Shown here: piece after piece, positions 51,993-60,926 of the stretch
How positions within the stretch are numbered: position 1 is the stretch's first letter
Layout: the number at the start of each line of letters is the position of its first letter
NCBI GenBank assembly: GCA_028279985.1
Contig: JANQMR010000001.1
Span: 62,001 to 126,000, forward strand
From: Woeseiaceae bacterium
GTDB lineage: Bacteria > Pseudomonadota > Gammaproteobacteria > Steroidobacterales > Woeseiaceae
Direction: 5' to 3'
DNA length: 64,000 nucleotides
Position numbers and translations under genes: made by a program
Notes under the pieces: model-generated
What the model saw: the letters and a program-made list of their open reading frames with translations, nothing else
Database searches by the model: none
What the model was told of the DNA's origin: nothing

Positions 51993-53333
51993 TCAATTCA
52001 GCGCCAGGTTTTCGAGGATTGCGGCGATGCGTTCCACCCAATCGCGATGTTCCGGCTTCATCAGCACGGAACGCAGGCAGGTCACGGTTTCGGTATCGGC
52101 AACGAGATCGGGGTGTCGCGCCCGAACGCGGTCCGCCGGCAGGTCGATCAGCGCGAGATGTAAACCCTCCGATGCCGCGGCGTCGAACACGCGCCTCGCG
52201 AGGTTGCCGGCGGTCGATGTCCGGTCGGCGCGGACTGCGTAGACGACGATGTCGAGTTCCGGTGCGCTCATCGGGAGAAAACGATCGCCGCCTTCCAGGC
52301 GAGCGTGGAAATCCCGCGCCGCCTGCAGGCAATCGTCGAGCATGCGCGAGAACGCACCGTCTCGTTCGTAGGGCAGGAGTTGCTGCGTGGCCCACAACGC
52401 GACCGCGGCCGCACCCGGCCGCGAGCATTCCAGGCTGATCTCACCCAGATGCAATTCCGCCGAGCTGAAGTAGGTGTACGGTGAATCGTGCCGGTAGAAG
52501 CGTCCGACCGTCGGGTCCCGAAACAGCACGCAGCCGCAGCCGTAGGGCTGCAGGCCGTGTTTATGGGGATCGACGACGATCGAGTCGACTTCCGAGAGTG
52601 CGTCGAAGCTTGCGCGCGTCTCGGCGTCGAGCAGGCTCGCCAGCGTGAAGTAACCGCCGTAGGCGGCGTCGGCGTGTACCCGCACGTCGTGGGCGCGTGC
52701 GAGCTCGAGGATACGCGGCAACCGGTCCACCGCGCCCGAACCGGTGGTGCCCATGGTTGCGACGACGGAGCCGACGTTTCCTTCCGCGAGCAGCCGTCCC
52801 AGCTCGCCGACATCCATCCGGCCGTCGCTGTCCGTGCCGACGGCCGCAAACGGGAGGCCCAGCACCTCGCAGAGGCGTCGATGCGTGTAATGCGCTTCGG
52901 TCGAAGCGACGATGCGTTTTCCGGGGTGCAACCTGCCCGCCACCCACAGGGCTTCGAGATTGGCCATCGTGCCGCCGCCGGTGAGATGCCCGAGCGGCGC
53001 CCGCCAGCCGAACATCTGTCCCAGCGCGCCGATACATTCGATCTCCAGGGCCGAGCTTGCGCGGCCGCCGTCGAGCGCATGATTGTTCGGATTGACCCAC
53101 AGGGAAAGCGCATATGCGATGCGGGCTACGGGATGCGGCGGCTTGAGCATCTGACCCGCGTAGAGCGGATGATGATACGGGTAGTTGTCGCGCATCCGGC
53201 GCGCCACCTCATCGATGACCCGCCCCGCGGTTTCGGGATCGAGCTCGGGCGAAAAATCCGGCAGCTCGCGGTAACCCTCCGCCAGGGTGTCCAGCGCCGC
53301 CTTGAGCAGCTCGAGTTCCCGGTGATTGATCAT
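51993..53333 (-). CDS. PLP-dependent group II amino acid decarboxylase
   Basis: The 446-residue protein is a fold-type I decarboxylase: TGGGTMANLEALW, H148 stacking over PLP (STEAHYT), D222 in HADAAYGGYF and the PLP lysine K258 in VVDPHKHGLQPYGCG. This places it with glutamate/aromatic amino acid decarboxylases and related aspartate or cysteine sulfinate enzymes; the substrate is not clear. It converges with the NSS transporter gene, which may bring in its substrate, but the two are not in one operon. The 125 bp between them hold no gene. Confidence 0.9.
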   Translation of the reverse strand: MINHRELELLKAALDTLAEGYRELPDFSPELDPETAGRVIDEVARRMRDNYPYHHPLYAGQMLKPPHPVARIAYALSLWVNPNNHALDGGRASSALEIECIGALGQMFGWRAPLGHLTGGGTMANLEALWVAGRLHPGKRIVASTEAHYTHRRLCEVLGLPFAAVGTDSDGRMDVGELGRLLAEGNVGSVVATMGTTGSGAVDRLPRILELARAHDVRVHADAAYGGYFTLASLLDAETRASFDALSEVDSIVVDPHKHGLQPYGCGCVLFRDPTVGRFYRHDSPYTYFSSAELHLGEISLECSRPGAAAVALWATQQLLPYERDGAFSRMLDDCLQAARDFHARLEGGDRFLPMSAPELDIVVYAVRADRTSTAGNLARRVFDAAASEGLHLALIDLPADRVRARHPDLVADTETVTCLRSVLMKPEHRDWVERIAAILENLALN

Positions 53334-53591
53334 GGTCGTGTTCCCGGTCGAGCGCGGAGCTTAACGCAATTCGGGGCATACCGCGTCACCATCGGGTCAT
53401 GGATCGATTGCGATTTCAATCACGTCGTGATTACCACAAAAACCGCGTTGAACACGCGTGTCGTCAGTCCAAATACACGACATAAGCCGGCGCTGACCGG
53501 GCAGCCGGCCGTCACACCCGGTCGCTTCGGTCGAAGTGCCTCGAGTTTTTGTGTATTTTCTGCGGTCTTCGCGCTGCCGGGAACCGGGACG

Positions 53592-55241
53592 ATGAATACC
53601 ACCAGAATCTTGCTGTTGAGCTGTTTCGTGAGCTGTCTTGGCGTGCTGGGCGCCTGTTCGAAGACGGCGGACCCGGCGCCCGAAGCCGATTTTGCCCCCC
53701 AGGCCGACGCGGCCGACGGTTCCGTGGACGATACGGCGACGAAACTGAAGCCGGCCGAAGGTATCGACTGGTTCGAAGGCAGCGTGGCGGAGGCGTTTGC
53801 CGCGGCGAAGACGCAGGGTAAGCCGCTGTACCTGTACTGGGGCGCCGTCTGGTGTCCGCCCTGCCACGCGATTCGGGAAACGGTGTTCAGCACACCGGAG
53901 TTCCGCGAGCGTTCGAAGCTGTTCATACCGGTTTACCTGGACGGCGACACCGACAACGCGCAACGTTACGGCGAGCGTTTCGGGGTGATGGGCTATCCGA
54001 CGATGATCGTTTTCGACGCCGACGGCCACGAGATCACGCGTATCCCGAACGGTATCGACATGCTGGCGTATGCCAACGTGCTGGATTTGACCCTGGGCAG
54101 CGCGACATCGGCCAGTGCGCTGGTCGAGACGGTAATGGCCGATCCTATGGCCGATCCTATGGCCGATCGAATCACGCTGGGCAGCGGCGATTGTGCGATG
54201 CTCGCCTACCACGCGTGGGGGCAGGACACGAGCATACTCGAAGGTGTCGACCGGCCCCGGGCGATGCGACGGATCTACGAGGCCTGTCCCGAAGCACTGG
54301 GCAAGGAACGGACGCTTCTTTACATGGCCTGGCTCGACGCCTTGCTCCAGGCGGCGGAAACGCCTGCGGACGTCGGACTGGATGCGGAACGCCGGCGGGA
54401 AGCCGTCGATCTCCTCACGTCCGTGCTGGCGGATCCCGAACGCTCGAAGACGGTGCTGGTGAGCCTGATTTATTCCGGCGCCGACATCACGGCCGCGCTG
54501 ACCGAACCAGGGAGCCCGGAGCGTGCATCGCTTACGTCCGCGTTCCTCGAGGCTTACGAGCGTTTCGCGGCGGACGAAACCGTCTACAAGCGCGAGCGGA
54601 TTTATACCCTGCGCGGACGCCTCGCATTCGAACGCATCGAAGACCCGGAATCGCCGCCATCAACGGAAATCAGACAAGCCATCGTCGACATGGTCGAATG
54701 GGCCGATGCGTCCACCCCGGGGGTCCACCAGCGGCAGCCGATCGTCAACGCGCTGGGTAACCTGCTCGACGACGCCGGCATGGACGAGCTCGCCAAACCG
54801 CTGTTACTGGCCGAGCTCGAAAAGTCCAGGCAGCCGTACTATTACATGCCCGATCTCGCCGGCATCGAGCAGCGTGCGGGTAACATCGACCTAGCAATCG
54901 AATGGTTGCGCAAGGGTTACGAGACTGCCAAGGGGCCGGCGACCCGATTCCAGTGGGGCCATTATTACCTGAGCGGCCTGCTCGACATGGCCCCGGATGA
55001 CAGCGTGCTGATTCACGATACCACCGTGCGGATGATCGAGGAGCTGCAAAAAAGCGGTGGACTGTATCACCGGCCCAAACGTCAGCTCGAGCAGCTCGAA
55101 TCCGAGTTGATTGCCTGGGGCAGGGCGACTGGCGGCGACGCCGAGCTGTTCCGAATCCGCGAATCGGTGATGCGCGTTTGTGCTCTTGACGCGAGCGCCA
55201 ATTCCCGCGCGGCCTGCGAGGCGTTTCTGGAATCCGCCTGA
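53592..55241 (+). CDS. Thioredoxin-like lipoprotein with helical C-terminal region
   Basis: The 549-residue protein begins with a lipoprotein signal ending LGAC22. Residues about 58-160 are a thioredoxin fold with W-C88-P-P-C91-H, cis-Pro in GVMGYPTMIVF. From about 180 to the end it is helical and TPR-like (AGMDELAKPLLLAELEKSRQPYYYMPDLAGIEQRAGNIDLAIEWLRKGYE). An internal 12-bp triplication (ADPMADPMADR) links the two. The open frame extends upstream to 52488 but is antisense to the decarboxylase. A periplasmic disulfide-handling role with a peptide-binding arm is likely. The next lipoprotein gene follows with no gap. Confidence 0.82.
   Translation: MNTTRILLLSCFVSCLGVLGACSKTADPAPEADFAPQADAADGSVDDTATKLKPAEGIDWFEGSVAEAFAAAKTQGKPLYLYWGAVWCPPCHAIRETVFSTPEFRERSKLFIPVYLDGDTDNAQRYGERFGVMGYPTMIVFDADGHEITRIPNGIDMLAYANVLDLTLGSATSASALVETVMADPMADPMADRITLGSGDCAMLAYHAWGQDTSILEGVDRPRAMRRIYEACPEALGKERTLLYMAWLDALLQAAETPADVGLDAERRREAVDLLTSVLADPERSKTVLVSLIYSGADITAALTEPGSPERASLTSAFLEAYERFAADETVYKRERIYTLRGRLAFERIEDPESPPSTEIRQAIVDMVEWADASTPGVHQRQPIVNALGNLLDDAGMDELAKPLLLAELEKSRQPYYYMPDLAGIEQRAGNIDLAIEWLRKGYETAKGPATRFQWGHYYLSGLLDMAPDDSVLIHDTTVRMIEELQKSGGLYHRPKRQLEQLESELIAWGRATGGDAELFRIRESVMRVCALDASANSRAACEAFLESA
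54135..54170 (+). repeat. 3 x 12-bp tandem repeat between domains
   Basis: ATGGCCGATCCT occurs at 54135 and 54147, and ATGGCCGATCGA at 54159. It codes for MADP-MADP-MADR at the border of the thioredoxin domain and the helical region. Confidence 0.95.
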
Positions 55242-55832
55242 ATGAGCCGTACGGCGCTCCTGGCAACGCTTGCCATGCTGGTACTCGCCGGCTGCGGCAG
55301 CAAGGGTCCGGTGCTCACGCCCAAAGACGCCCAGGCACCTGCGAACGTCGACTTCTCTGGCTCCTGGCGGCTACGCCCGGCTTTTGCCGATACGAACCGG
55401 CGTTTCGACGAGATCGCGGGCCGGGCGGCAGAAGACGGCAACCCGTTGATACGCACCCGGGACCGCGCAGCGGAAAGCCGCCGCGCCGGGCGGCGCGCGG
55501 GCTCATTGTTGCACGTGTTTCTGGAGACCGGCAGCACGCTCAAGATCACCCAGACCGACCACGGGGTGTTCATCAGTTTCGATCGCGCCGTCGTCGAGGA
55601 GTACGAGTTCGGTGAACACGGTGTCGTGAGCGTCGGCGAGGTCACCGCGGAACGTGCCGCCGGTTGGGAGGGGACGCGATTTGTCGTCGAGACCGCCGAC
55701 GGTGACGACGCGAGGTTGACCGAGACCTATACGCTCGGCGCCGACGACGAAGTGTTGGTTCGTTCCGTGCGGCTGGTCTTGCGAAAACAGCCGCCGGTGG
55801 AACTCGAACAGGTGTTCGACCGGGTCGAATAG
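55242..55832 (+). CDS. Hypothetical lipoprotein
   Basis: The 196-residue protein has a lipobox (ATLAMLVLAGC, Cys at 18). The mature part starts with a Pro-rich linker, then VDFSGSWRLRPAFADTNRRFDEI, an opening often seen in small lipocalin-like proteins, and ends with beta strands (FVVETADGDDARLTETYTLGADDEVLVRSVRLVLRKQPP). No named family is certain. It begins on the base after the preceding stop and is likely cotranscribed. Confidence 0.78.
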   Translation: MSRTALLATLAMLVLAGCGSKGPVLTPKDAQAPANVDFSGSWRLRPAFADTNRRFDEIAGRAAEDGNPLIRTRDRAAESRRAGRRAGSLLHVFLETGSTLKITQTDHGVFISFDRAVVEEYEFGEHGVVSVGEVTAERAAGWEGTRFVVETADGDDARLTETYTLGADDEVLVRSVRLVLRKQPPVELEQVFDRVE

Positions 55833-55899
55833 CGACGCGCGAAAACCCGCAACGCCGCGACACGGGAAGCGGACCGGAGAAGCGGCTCGAGTGTGAGGG

Positions 55900-56628
55900 T
55901 CAGCGCTCCGTCGGCTCGTAACTGACCAGCGCCGCTTGAAAATTGCGCTTGCCTTTGCGGTGTTGTTCGATCAGTACCGGCAGGTAGTCGAGTTCCTTCG
56001 CGCACCACAAGGTCGTCACGCGGCTCGATCCCCGTCCCTGGTGAGAGATACCGACGACATCGTAGGAGCCGGCAGGTACCTGGACGCGTTTCTCTCCGAC
56101 CTGTCGAACGAGCAGCGGCTTGAGTTCGTCGATGTCGAACAACAGGTATTCGCCGGCTGTCTTTCCGGTCATCAGGTCGTGCATCAGCTCGTATTGAATC
56201 GATACCCGATCGTGTACGAAGCGGTCCAGCAGTTGCTCTATTTCCTCACCGTTGATTTCCCCGGCCATCTGGCCGGTCGTCCAGTCGAAACGCAGATTGG
56301 CGCGGGTCTTGTCTTTGGTGATCGTATCGACCGAGGTGTAATGTACCGGCAGCACGCCGTCGTCGCCGTGGCTGAACTCGGAGGTCTCGTGGATCTCGCC
56401 GTTGCTCAAGAGATTGGCGAGGCCTCTCGGCTCGACCCGGTGGTCGGCCGAATAACCGGTGTCGGTGGTTCGTAGCTCGGTCGTCAGCCGGCCGCTCAGG
56501 ACGCTGATTTTCACCTTGTATTGCGCCCTGTGCGGCGTCAGCGTCTCGACGGCCGGCGCGAGCGGCGCAGCCGTCGCCAGCACGGCCGCCAGCGCGAAGC
56601 AGGCGCCGGTTTTCCGTTTCAGCCGCAT
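55900..56628 (-). CDS. DUF3108-family exported protein
   Basis: The 242-residue protein (ATG 56628) has a signal peptide (MRLKRKTGACFALAAVLATAAPLAPAVE) and the DUF3108 beta-strand pattern: HRAQYKVKISVLSGRLTTELRTTDTGYSADHRVEPRGLANLL, DFTTG-like FDWTTGQM, and CAKELDYLPVLIEQHRKGKRNFQAAL. The open frame continues upstream through the acyltransferase gene and is not used. It starts 10 bp after the acyltransferase stop, in an operon. DUF3108 proteins are periplasmic or surface-exposed with unknown role. Confidence 0.87.
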   Translation of the reverse strand: MRLKRKTGACFALAAVLATAAPLAPAVETLTPHRAQYKVKISVLSGRLTTELRTTDTGYSADHRVEPRGLANLLSNGEIHETSEFSHGDDGVLPVHYTSVDTITKDKTRANLRFDWTTGQMAGEINGEEIEQLLDRFVHDRVSIQYELMHDLMTGKTAGEYLLFDIDELKPLLVRQVGEKRVQVPAGSYDVVGISHQGRGSSRVTTLWCAKELDYLPVLIEQHRKGKRNFQAALVSYEPTER

Positions 56629-56638
56629 GCTCTTGCTC

Positions 56639-57385
56639 TCAGGTAGATTGCAACGCTTTTTCGCATTCTTCACTGACAGACATGACCGCAGCCTGAACGT
56701 TCTGCCGGTGCGCTTCGAGATCGTCGAGTCTCGCGTCTCCGGGAACCGAATAGGGCGTGCCGACCCCGACGACGATCCGCGCGAAGGGTTTGGGCACGAT
56801 GAAACCGTCCCAGGTCTCGAGCCGCCAGGCACGGCTGGCCGCGTATCCCAACGGAACGATCGGCGTCCCGGCAATACGCGCCATCAGCACCACGCCCGGC
56901 TTGAATTCGTGCATCGGTCCGCGCGGGCCGTCCGCCGTCGTGACGATCGAATAACCGCGTTTGATCATCGCCTGCTGGTCGCGCAGCGCCAGGGTACCGC
57001 TGACGTTGGCGGAGCCGCGGATCACTTCCGCGCCCCAGGAGCGTGCGATGCGTTCGGGAACTTCGCCGTCGACCGACGAGGACACCAGGAAACAGGCCTT
57101 GAAGCCCCGACGGATCCAGCTTCGAATCCGGGGCGCGCATACCAGGTGATTCTGGTGCCAGTAACAGGGGGCGCAGACCGTGCCGTCGCGTATGATCGCA
57201 TCGATGTGCTCCTGCCCGATCGCCGGCTGATAACGGTATGTCGCATTCAGGCTCCAGATCAGGGCACGCAGCAGCGGTTCATAGACGCGGTAGGCCAGGC
57301 GCCTGCCGAAAGACATGCTGCGCGACGAGGCAGGGCTGCGGCGTGCTTCGACCGATGTGTAGTCGATGCCTGTTTTGTTGCTCAC
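56639..57385 (-). CDS. Lysophospholipid acyltransferase-like protein (DUF374)
   Basis: The 248-residue protein belongs to the DUF374 branch of LPLAT acyltransferases: CAPCYWHQNHLVCAPRIRS supplies the His of the (H-x4-D-like) site in altered form, FLVSSSVDGEVPERIARSWGAEVIRGSANVSG and IVTTADGPRGPMHEFKPGVVLMARIAGTPIVPLGYAASRAW are the family core. It likely transfers an acyl chain onto a lipid A precursor or phospholipid. It is divergent from the P450/acyl-AMP ligase operon, a setting that suggests lipid work. Confidence 0.88.
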   Translation of the reverse strand: MSNKTGIDYTSVEARRSPASSRSMSFGRRLAYRVYEPLLRALIWSLNATYRYQPAIGQEHIDAIIRDGTVCAPCYWHQNHLVCAPRIRSWIRRGFKACFLVSSSVDGEVPERIARSWGAEVIRGSANVSGTLALRDQQAMIKRGYSIVTTADGPRGPMHEFKPGVVLMARIAGTPIVPLGYAASRAWRLETWDGFIVPKPFARIVVGVGTPYSVPGDARLDDLEAHRQNVQAAVMSVSEECEKALQST

Positions 57386-57519
57386 GCAGTCACTCCATCT
57401 CGGGTAATCCAGGCCGTCGGCCGCGGTCTCGCGAGCTGCCGGCGCGAAGAGTTTGCAGTATCCGTTCCAGGCCGGTCAATGTAGAATGCCGCGGCACCAG
57501 CCGGCGCCCACCCGACGTA

Positions 57520-58926
57520 ATGAACGACACTTCGATCGACTACCGACGCCCACCCGGTCCCGTCCGGCCCGTCGCCCTCGGCGTGGACCCCGAGACCCTG
57601 GCGGCGCTCGAGGCCTTGCGCGAGCGTTTCGGCAACATCGTCAGCGTCGAAAAGCCGAGTGGGCGGATCGCCTATTTCGTCAATGAACCGGAGGAGGTCA
57701 GGCGCATCCTGGTGCGGCGGCACGGCAAGTACAAGAAGGGGCCGGGATTCGAGCGCGTGAAGATGCTGCTCGGGAACGGCATCATCGTCAGCGACGGCGA
57801 CGTCTGGCGGCGCGCGCGGACGATGATACAGCCGGCCTTCAAGGTGCAAAACGTCCACCGCCTGATACCGGCGATGGTCGCCTGCTGCGACAAGCGCGCC
57901 GCGGCCTGGGCGGCGGTGGCCGACGCCGGCGGTACGCTCGACATCACGGCCGAGACCAGCGCGTTCGCACTGGAGCTGATACTCGTCAGTATCTTCGGCG
58001 ACGACTACGAAAGCCGGATCGCATCCCTGCCGGAGAATCCGTTTTCGTTTCTCGCCAGCGATTCGGTGCGTGACCTCGGCGTGGTCATGAAAGCGCGGGC
58101 GCTGCGCCGTTTCCTGAGTGAGATCATCGCGGCGCGCCGCGCGTCGGATATCGACCGGAGATTCGATTTCCTGGCGATGTATCTGTCGGCCACCGACAGG
58201 CAGGGTGCGGGTTTCACCGACGAAGAGTTGCTGGACGAGTTGATCACGCTGATCGTCGCCGGTTTCGAAACCTCGGCGAATACCTTGAACTGGGCCTGGT
58301 ATCTCCTCGCAGGGCATCCCGGGGTCGAAGCGCGGTTGATAGAGGAAGCGGAGCGCCTGCTGCCGAACGCCGGCGCCGTGAACGCGGACAGCATTTCGGC
58401 CATGGTATACACCCAGCAGGTCATCGAGGAAACCCTGAGGCTGTATCCGCCGGTGTGGCTTTTCACCCGCAGGGCGCTGGCCGATGACGCACTCGACGAT
58501 TACGACGTGCCTCGCGACGCCGACATTTACCTGTCTCCGTACCTGTTGCACCGTACCGAGGCGTTCTGGGAGGACCCGGATCGATTCGACCCGGACCGTT
58601 TCGAAAGCAGTCCCGGACGGTCGCAGCGCGAGCGGCCGTATTTCCCGTTTTCCCTCGGGCCCAGGCGTTGTCTCGGCGAGTACTTTTCGTTTCTGGAGAT
58701 GAAGATCCATCTGGGATTGTTGTTGCCGCGCTTCCGGATGCTGCGGCTCGACGACGAGGACCCGGGGCTCGAGCTGGGGATCAACCTGAGGTCCAAACGC
58801 AATATCCGGCTCAGACCCGAGCGGCGCGTTCGGCAACGACACGCCCGGCCCAAGAGTATCCGGTCCAAGAACGTCCGATCCAAGAACGTCCGATCCAAAA
58901 ACCTCCGATCCAAGAACGTCCGATAA
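57520..58926 (+). CDS. Cytochrome P450 with repetitive C terminus
   Basis: The 468-residue protein has the P450 marks: I-helix AGFETSANTLNWAW (247-260), ExxR in E304-T-L-R307, and heme-binding FPFSLGPRRC384LGE. It is closest in layout to bacterial CYP4/CYP102-like fatty acid or terpenoid hydroxylases. ATG 57520 gives a normal N terminus; the frame is open upstream. The last about 26 residues are five copies of a five-residue unit (RPKSI-RSKNV-RSKNV-RSKNL-RSKNV-R). The stop TAA overlaps the next ATG. Redox partners are not in the window. Confidence 0.92.
   Translation: MNDTSIDYRRPPGPVRPVALGVDPETLAALEALRERFGNIVSVEKPSGRIAYFVNEPEEVRRILVRRHGKYKKGPGFERVKMLLGNGIIVSDGDVWRRARTMIQPAFKVQNVHRLIPAMVACCDKRAAAWAAVADAGGTLDITAETSAFALELILVSIFGDDYESRIASLPENPFSFLASDSVRDLGVVMKARALRRFLSEIIAARRASDIDRRFDFLAMYLSATDRQGAGFTDEELLDELITLIVAGFETSANTLNWAWYLLAGHPGVEARLIEEAERLLPNAGAVNADSISAMVYTQQVIEETLRLYPPVWLFTRRALADDALDDYDVPRDADIYLSPYLLHRTEAFWEDPDRFDPDRFESSPGRSQRERPYFPFSLGPRRCLGEYFSFLEMKIHLGLLLPRFRMLRLDDEDPGLELGINLRSKRNIRLRPERRVRQRHARPKSIRSKNVRSKNVRSKNLRSKNVR
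58846..58920 (+). repeat. 5 x 15-bp tandem repeat at the 3' end of the P450 gene
   Basis: Units at 58846, 58861, 58876, 58891 and 58906: CGATCCAAGAACGTC is the consensus, with one to four changes in the others. The array ends two codons before the gene end, where CGATAATGA holds both the stop and the next start. Confidence 0.97.
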
Positions 58927-60869
58927 TGAAACGCTACGACACGATGGTCGATCTGCTCGCCGAGGCGAGCGGCAAGGACCGCCACATTCGGTTCATCGAC
59001 GGCGAGCGCGAAGAATCCGAGCTCGGTTTCGGAGCGCTGTACGAGCGCGCCGGCGCGCTATTGGGCGCGCTGCAGGCCAGGGGCATGGCGCCCGGCGACG
59101 AGCTGGTGATCTTCTCGAAGTCGAACCGGAGTTTCGTGATCGCCTACTGGGCGGCGATGCTCGGCGGTATCGTGCCGGTTCCGGTGGCGGTCGGCATCAG
59201 CGACGAGCACCGCCACAAGCTGTTTCGCATCCTGAGGCAATTGCGCCGCGGCACGCTGTTTACCGATCTCGGTTTGCTCCAGCGTCTGCGAAGTTTTGCG
59301 ACCGAGAACGGTTTTGAAGACATCGAGGGTTTTCTGGACAGCCGCAGCGTGTTGATCGGCGACGTCCAGCCGGACACACAGGGCGAGATCCATGCCGCGT
59401 CTCCGGACGATCTCGCCTTCATCCAGTATTCGTCGGGTTCGACCAGCGATCCCAAAGGGGTTTGCCTGACCCACCGCAATCTCTGCACCAACATACGCGC
59501 GATCGTCGAAGGGCTGAACTGGCACGCAGCCGATCGAAGCCTGAGCTGGATGCCCTTGACCCACGACATGGGCCTGATCGGTTATCACCTGAGCACGCTT
59601 GCCGCCGGAATGAACCACGCGGTCATGGATACCAACGTTTTCGTTAGGCGTCCGCTGCTCTGGATGAGCAAGGCGAGTGAGCTCAGGGCCACGCAACTGT
59701 GTTCGCCGAATTTCGGCTACAAGCACTTTCTTAAGCTCTATCAACGCAAGGGACTGCCCGATATCGATCTTTCCTGCGTCGAGCTGATACTCAACGGCGC
59801 GGAGCCGATATCCTGGGAGCTTTGCGAGACGTTTCTGGCGGCGCTGGCGCCGCATGGCCTCAAACGTACGGCCATGTTTCCGGTCTACGGCCTCGCCGAG
59901 GCGACCGTCGGCGTGTCCTTGAGCCCGGTGGGGAGAGAGTACGAGCGCATCGTCGTGGATCGCCACAGCCTGAACGTCGGCGAGCCTTGCCTGGCGGCCG
60001 AGCCCGGCGACGCCGACGCGGTGAGCTTCGTCAAGGTCGGCCGCGCGATTCGCGACGTCGAGATTCGCATTGCCGACGATGACGATCGTTTGCTGGATGA
60101 CGGACGGGTCGGCCACATCCAGTTGCGCGGCGCGAGCGTGACGCGGGAAATCTACGGTGACGGCGAGGCGACCGCGGCCTTGTTCACGGCGGACGGCTGG
60201 CTCAAGACCGGCGACGTGGGTGTCCAGGCCGGCGGCGAACTGGTCGTCACCGGCCGGCAAAAAGACATCCTGATCGTCAATGGGCAGAATTATTATCCGC
60301 ATGATCTCGAGGAAATCCTTGCCGGGATCGACGGCCTCGAGCTCGGCAAGGTGGTCGTCGCCGGGGCGACGCCGTCGAAGAGCCAGACCGAGGAACTCCT
60401 GGTTTTCGTCCTGTATCGCCGGGGTCTGGACGACTTTCGTCCGATCGTCGAACGCGTCCGGCAGGTTCTGGGCGAGCGTACGGGCCTCGAAGTCGACCAC
60501 GTGATTCCGGTTGCGAAAATTCCGAAGACAACCAGCGGTAAGGTACAGCGGGTACATCTCTTGAGCGACTATCTCGACGGCGCCTTCGACGAAGCGCTGG
60601 CGGTGCTCGTACCCGCGGCGGCGGAGATGGACGAAGATCCGTTGGTGGCGGAGCTCGAAGGCATCTGTCGCGAGTTTTCCAAGGAGCGCCGTATCGGTCC
60701 GGACGACAACCTGTTCGAAGTCGGCGTCAGCTCGCTGACCCTGACCGAGATCGTGCTGGCCGTGGACGAGCGTTATCCCGGCAAGCTGGATATCAGCGAC
60801 CTGTTCGACTACCCCACGCTGCGCGAGATTGCGGCGTTCTTGCGGCAAAAGGCCGGGGCGACCGGCTGA
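58926..60869 (+). CDS. Fatty acyl-AMP ligase with C-terminal acyl carrier domain
   Basis: The 647-residue protein is an adenylate-forming enzyme: FIQYSSGSTSDPKGVCLTHRN is the P-loop, SWMPLTHDMGLIGYHL is typical of fatty acyl-AMP ligases, VYGLAEATVGVS follows, TADGWLKTGDVG and the C-terminal lobe ITTSGK (KIPKTTSGKVQR) complete it. Residues about 575-640 are an acyl carrier domain with the phosphopantetheine Ser603 in DDNLFEVGVSSLTLTEI. It should activate a fatty acid as acyl-AMP and load its own carrier. It is coupled to the P450 gene by a one-base overlap. Confidence 0.93.
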   Translation: MKRYDTMVDLLAEASGKDRHIRFIDGEREESELGFGALYERAGALLGALQARGMAPGDELVIFSKSNRSFVIAYWAAMLGGIVPVPVAVGISDEHRHKLFRILRQLRRGTLFTDLGLLQRLRSFATENGFEDIEGFLDSRSVLIGDVQPDTQGEIHAASPDDLAFIQYSSGSTSDPKGVCLTHRNLCTNIRAIVEGLNWHAADRSLSWMPLTHDMGLIGYHLSTLAAGMNHAVMDTNVFVRRPLLWMSKASELRATQLCSPNFGYKHFLKLYQRKGLPDIDLSCVELILNGAEPISWELCETFLAALAPHGLKRTAMFPVYGLAEATVGVSLSPVGREYERIVVDRHSLNVGEPCLAAEPGDADAVSFVKVGRAIRDVEIRIADDDDRLLDDGRVGHIQLRGASVTREIYGDGEATAALFTADGWLKTGDVGVQAGGELVVTGRQKDILIVNGQNYYPHDLEEILAGIDGLELGKVVVAGATPSKSQTEELLVFVLYRRGLDDFRPIVERVRQVLGERTGLEVDHVIPVAKIPKTTSGKVQRVHLLSDYLDGAFDEALAVLVPAAAEMDEDPLVAELEGICREFSKERRIGPDDNLFEVGVSSLTLTEIVLAVDERYPGKLDISDLFDYPTLREIAAFLRQKAGATG

Positions 60870-60904
60870 AGCCGCGTGCCGGCGCCGGAAACGTGGACAC
60901 GCGG

Positions 60905-60926
60905 ATGACCGACTCATGACTGACTC
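60905..60926 (+). repeat. 2 x 11-bp duplication over the KAS III start codon
   Basis: ATGACCGACTC (60905-60915) and ATGACTGACTC (60916-60926) are adjacent and differ by one base. Only the second ATG is in frame with the KAS III gene; 11 bp puts the first out of frame. Confidence 0.9.

Noticed and set aside
52488-53591. N-terminal extension of the thioredoxin-like lipoprotein frame
   Set aside because: It is antisense to the decarboxylase gene, and a clear lipoprotein signal starts at 53592.
58846-58920. CRISPR array
   Set aside because: The repeats are contiguous without spacers and lie in a coding frame; no cas genes are in the window. The same holds for the other arrays.
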